Of a stretch of DNA of 64,000 bases, positions 60,941-64,000 are shown piece after piece. The stretch is from Bacteroidales bacterium. Lineage in GTDB: Bacteria; Bacteroidota; Bacteroidia; Bacteroidales; F082. Location of the stretch: positions 1-64,000 of the forward strand of contig JANJXG010000007.1 in assembly GCA_024709145.1 (NCBI GenBank). The letters are read 5' to 3'. Made by a program: the position numbers and the translations under genes. Within the stretch, counting starts at the first letter, position 1; each line of letters opens with the position of its first letter. The notes below the pieces were generated by a model. That model did no database searches. It saw nothing but the letters and a program-made list of their open reading frames with translations, and had not been told where the DNA came from.

Positions 60941-61785
60941 AAGGATGGATTTTTTTAACCGGGCTCTCGCTCCTGCTGTTGGGTGGATGTCAGACCAATC
61001 CCGAATCAGAAAAAGGCAGGGTCGTTGCCAAAGTATATGACAATCAATTGTATGCTTCTGATTTAGCTGGCGTTGTACCACAAGGGTCGGCCGAGAAAGA
61101 CAGTATTGTGCTCGTTAGAAACTACATCGACAGCTGGATCAGGAAGCGGTTGCTCATCAGGCAGGCCGAGAAAAACCTCACCGCCCGTCAGCGGGATTTC
61201 AGTAAAAAGCTGGAGGAATACCGGAATTCACTGCTTACCTACACCTACGAATCGGAGCTTATTAAACAAAAACTGGACACTGCGGTTACTGAATCAGAAA
61301 TTGCCAGTTATTACCTGCTGAATAAAGCTGCATTTCAACTCCGCTACACTGTTGTCAAAGCTGTGTATGTTGTTTTGAATGAAGATTCCAAAGAGCTGAG
61401 AAGGTTTAGAAACCTGCTTTCCGATAAGGATACCATCCGTTCGGGCAACATCGACCTGCTTGCCAAACAACATGCACTCTCTTATTACATAGGCGATGAA
61501 ACCTGGATCAGATTTGACGATCTCATCCAGCAGGTGCCGATTGAGACCTTTAATCAGGAGCTTTTTTTAAAGAACAATACCTTTGTCGAAATCAAAGACA
61601 AACCCTTTGTTTACCTGATCAGATTCAAGGATTACGCTCTCAGCGAAAGCATCTCTCCACTCGAACTGGAAGCCGATAACATACGGAATATCATTATCAA
61701 CAAACGAAAACAAAGCTTTTTGCGTTCAATGCACGAAGAGTTGTATACCAACGCATTGAAGGAAGAAGTTTTCCAAATTTATTAA
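60937..61785 (+). CDS. SurA-like lipoprotein lacking a clear rotamase domain
   Basis: A 282-residue lipoprotein (WIFLTGLSLLLLGGC, Cys18). The body has SurA-like helices (VRNYIDSWIRKRLLIRQAEKN at about residues 60-80), then a region with beta segments where a parvulin domain would be expected, but the conserved G-F-H of the rotamase fold is not seen. It is translationally coupled to the previous gene (four-base overlap) and followed after two bases by a SurA gene. A role as an outer-membrane-protein chaperone is inferred from company. Confidence 0.75.
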   Translation: MKGWIFLTGLSLLLLGGCQTNPESEKGRVVAKVYDNQLYASDLAGVVPQGSAEKDSIVLVRNYIDSWIRKRLLIRQAEKNLTARQRDFSKKLEEYRNSLLTYTYESELIKQKLDTAVTESEIASYYLLNKAAFQLRYTVVKAVYVVLNEDSKELRRFRNLLSDKDTIRSGNIDLLAKQHALSYYIGDETWIRFDDLIQQVPIETFNQELFLKNNTFVEIKDKPFVYLIRFKDYALSESISPLELEADNIRNIIINKRKQSFLRSMHEELYTNALKEEVFQIY

Positions 61786-61787
61786 AC

Positions 61788-63185
61788 ATGACCCAGAAAC
61801 TCAAAAAAGCGGTGACATTTCACACCTCCACGATCATAAAAAAGCCTCAAAGCTGGTTGCTGATTTGCTTTGTGCTCCTTGTATTAAACCTCGGAGCTCA
61901 GCAGAATGCTGTTATAGACCAGGTGGTGGCAGTTGTCGGTAAAAACGTCATTCTGCAGTCAGATATTGAGAATCAATACATTCAAACCAGGCTTCAACGC
62001 GGTATCAGCGGCAGTGCCGAAGAAATCCGGTGTAAGATTCTGGAAGAAATGCTGTTTCAGAAACTCATGCTGAATCAGGCCGAACTCGACAGTATCACAG
62101 TAACTGATGATCAGGTTGAAGAAGAAATGGAGCGTCGTTTGCGGTATTTCATCACCGAGTTGGGATCACAGGAGAAATTGGAGGCCTATTACAACAAATC
62201 TGTTGTTGAGATCAAAACCGAATTGCGACGCATGGTCAAGGATCAAATGCTTGGACAAAAAGTTCAGGAAGGCATTATGGCCAACGTTGAAGTGACACCT
62301 CAGGAGGTTAGGTTGTTTTTTAAAAATATGTCGAAAGACAGCATTCCGATGGTACCGGCTGAATATGAGATTGCCCAGATCGTGAAAAAACCGCCCATCA
62401 GCGTTGATGAGAAGATGGCTGTCAAAGAGCGCCTGAGTGGAATCAGAAAACGGATTCTTGCAGGTGAACGTTTCTCAACACTGGCAGTTCTGTATTCCGA
62501 AGACCCGGGCTCTGCCCGTAAAGGCGGTGAGCTTGGTTTTTATGGACGCGGTGAGTTGTATCCGGAATTTGAAGCTGTTGCCTTTAAATTAAAAGATGGT
62601 GAAATCAGCGAAATCGTTGAAACGGAAGCCGGTTTTCATATCATTCAGATGATTGAACGCAGGGGAGATTATGTGAACGTGAGGCATGTGTTACTCATGA
62701 CCAAAGTAAGCCCCGAAGCCCTCGAAAAAGCGAAATTACAACTGGATTCCATCGCTTTACTCATCAGAAATGACTCTTTGAAATTTGAGAAAGCAGTAGA
62801 GAAATTCTCGGAAGATGAAAACAAATCCAATGGCGGAATGTTACTCAATCCTTATACCGCAGGCATTCGTTTCGAAGCGGATATGCTTGACCCACAGGTT
62901 TCTTTCGTCATTGACAAACTACAGGTTGGTGAGCTGAGCGACCCCGTACCCATGAAAACTGAAGATGGTAAAGATGCTTACCGTTTGCTGAAGCTTGTTG
63001 TAAAAACCACTCCTCATCAGGCTAATCTCAAGGACGATTACAACCGCATTCAAGGCTGGGCCTTGCAGCAGAAAAAAGAAAATGCCGTAGAGGAGTGGAT
63101 CAGAAGCAAATCGAAATACGCTTTTGTAGACATCCATCCCGATTTTAAATCGTGTCAGTTCGACTTTAACTGGAAAACAGAATAA
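61788..63185 (+). CDS. surA: SurA-type periplasmic chaperone/peptidyl-prolyl isomerase
   Basis: A 465-residue exported protein. After a long N-terminus with hydrophobic LLICFVLLVLNLGAQQ, the mature protein starts AVIDQVVAVVGKNVILQSDIE, the SurA N-terminal signature. One canonical parvulin domain (AEYEIAQIVKKPPI ... GGELGFYGRGELYPEFEAVA ... GFHIIQMIERR, about residues 190-290) is followed by a second (VRHVLLMTKVSPEALEKA, about 300-410). SurA brings unfolded barrel proteins to the BAM machine. It forms a three-gene unit with the two preceding PPIase-like genes. The gene symbol is by homology. Confidence 0.9.
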   Translation: MTQKLKKAVTFHTSTIIKKPQSWLLICFVLLVLNLGAQQNAVIDQVVAVVGKNVILQSDIENQYIQTRLQRGISGSAEEIRCKILEEMLFQKLMLNQAELDSITVTDDQVEEEMERRLRYFITELGSQEKLEAYYNKSVVEIKTELRRMVKDQMLGQKVQEGIMANVEVTPQEVRLFFKNMSKDSIPMVPAEYEIAQIVKKPPISVDEKMAVKERLSGIRKRILAGERFSTLAVLYSEDPGSARKGGELGFYGRGELYPEFEAVAFKLKDGEISEIVETEAGFHIIQMIERRGDYVNVRHVLLMTKVSPEALEKAKLQLDSIALLIRNDSLKFEKAVEKFSEDENKSNGGMLLNPYTAGIRFEADMLDPQVSFVIDKLQVGELSDPVPMKTEDGKDAYRLLKLVVKTTPHQANLKDDYNRIQGWALQQKKENAVEEWIRSKSKYAFVDIHPDFKSCQFDFNWKTE

Positions 63186-63198
63186 CAAATAGTACTCA

Positions 63199-64000
63199 AT
63201 GAGCGGATATACCACCGATGTTGAAGCAGCCAAAGCCATGCAGGCAAAGTATGAGGCGCTGAAAAAAGAAATTGCCAAAGTAATTGTCGGGCAGGATGAA
63301 GTTGTCCATCAGGCTCTTATTGCCATCTTTTCGCGTGGACATGTATTGTTGGTTGGCGTTCCTGGCTTAGCCAAAACACTACTGGTCAATACAATAGGTA
63401 AAGTGCTCGGACTTTCTTACAGCAGGATTCAATTCACTCCCGACCTGATGCCTTCTGATATCATCGGGACTGAAATACTCGATGAAGGTCGAAAATTCAG
63501 ATTTATCAAAGGTCCTGTGTTTGCCAACATCGTTTTGGCAGACGAAATCAATCGAACACCGCCAAAAACGCAGGCAGCGCTGCTTGAAGCGATGCAAGAA
63601 AAAAACATTACTGTTGCCGGTCAATCACATAAATTGCTTGAACCTTTTTTCGTTCTTGCAACTCAAAACCCAATTGAACAGGAAGGAACCTATCCATTGC
63701 CCGAAGCTCAGCTCGACAGGTTTATGTTTAACCTTTGGCTCGATTATCCTACCTTTGAGCAGGAACTTTCAGTCGTAAAAAACACGACCAGCCAACATCA
63801 GGCAGAACCTCAAACAATTCTTACAGCACAGGAGATCAGCGACTTTCAGCAATTGGTAAGAAAAGTACCCGTTGCCGACAACGTCATGGAATATGCTGTA
63901 AATCTGGTCTCGAAAACAAGGCCCGGAACCCCTCGCGCCCATGAATGGACCAATAAATACATCAGCTGGGGAGCCGGCCCGCGTGCTTCACAATACCTCA
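63199..64000 (+). CDS. MoxR-family AAA+ ATPase, cut by window end
   Basis: The first 267 codons of a MoxR-type ATPase; the stop lies beyond the window. The start ATG is at 63199, 13 bases after the surA stop. Walker A is VGVPGLAKT, Walker B is LADEINRTPPKTQAALLEAMQE (Asp-Glu-Ile-Asn-Arg), and the sensor region is ATQNPIEQEGTYPLPEAQLDRF. The family acts as a chaperone for complex assembly and is usually followed by DUF58 and von Willebrand-type (BatA/BatB) genes, which would be expected beyond base 64000. Confidence 0.93.
   Translation, partial: MSGYTTDVEAAKAMQAKYEALKKEIAKVIVGQDEVVHQALIAIFSRGHVLLVGVPGLAKTLLVNTIGKVLGLSYSRIQFTPDLMPSDIIGTEILDEGRKFRFIKGPVFANIVLADEINRTPPKTQAALLEAMQEKNITVAGQSHKLLEPFFVLATQNPIEQEGTYPLPEAQLDRFMFNLWLDYPTFEQELSVVKNTTSQHQAEPQTILTAQEISDFQQLVRKVPVADNVMEYAVNLVSKTRPGTPRAHEWTNKYISWGAGPRASQYL

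Overview
The window looks like chromosomal DNA of a Bacteroidota bacterium, probably a free-living anaerobic or sediment-type member of the Bacteroidales/Marinilabiliales. The evidence is the gene content (DUF3078 and DUF5063 proteins, a GreA/B-like small protein, a glycogen synthase-phosphorylase fusion, a guaB/SurA-family/MoxR block) and repeated matches to the Bacteroidota promoter pattern TTTG-N18-21-TAnnTTTG. No rRNA, tRNA, prophage, transposase or CRISPR array was seen.

Layout. 1-381: a 7-bp tandem repeat followed by one copy of a ~125-bp imperfect palindrome. 382-2439: a small membrane protein and an SDR/DUF2867 protein. 2578-11784: a glycogen/alpha-glucan operon (debranching enzyme, GT4 glycosyltransferase, GH57 enzyme, GT3-GT35 fusion) between a clear promoter and a clear terminator; a second copy of the palindrome lies just after it. 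12002-16023: small genes plus an ECF sigma/anti-sigma/Spy-like operon and a lipoprotein. 16152-18640: a BlaR1-BlaI pair with two identical-arm operators around its own promoter. 18641-21605: a possible structured RNA and membrane or secreted proteins.

21896-42513 is the most unusual part. Two ABC importers flank a partner-switching (RsbU/RsbW/RsbV-like) signalling operon. The first importer has several amino-acid-binding domains fused to its permease, and its ATPase carries a C-terminal RsbW-like ATPase domain. The central operon encodes a soluble histidine kinase, a receiver-PP2C phosphatase, an RsbW-like kinase, an outer-membrane protein, a STAS protein, an RsbW-like/GNAT hybrid, and a STAS protein with an aminoglycoside-phosphotransferase-like kinase. 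The second importer (TrpXYZ-like) has three tandem binding domains on one chain and a STAS protein translationally coupled between binding protein and permease. I infer one network in which nutrient transport and Ser/Thr partner switching are physically linked.

42586-49051: a large secreted HExxH/beta-propeller/beta-barrel protein, then a PrsW protease - ECF sigma - anti-sigma operon. 49326-54673: a nucleotide-sugar operon (ugd, UDP-xylose synthase, rfbD, a GxxExxY protein, phosphohexomutase). 54880-58895: a DUF3078 protein, a metallophosphoesterase and guaB. 58937-64000: three SurA-family periplasmic folding factors and a MoxR ATPase cut by the window end.
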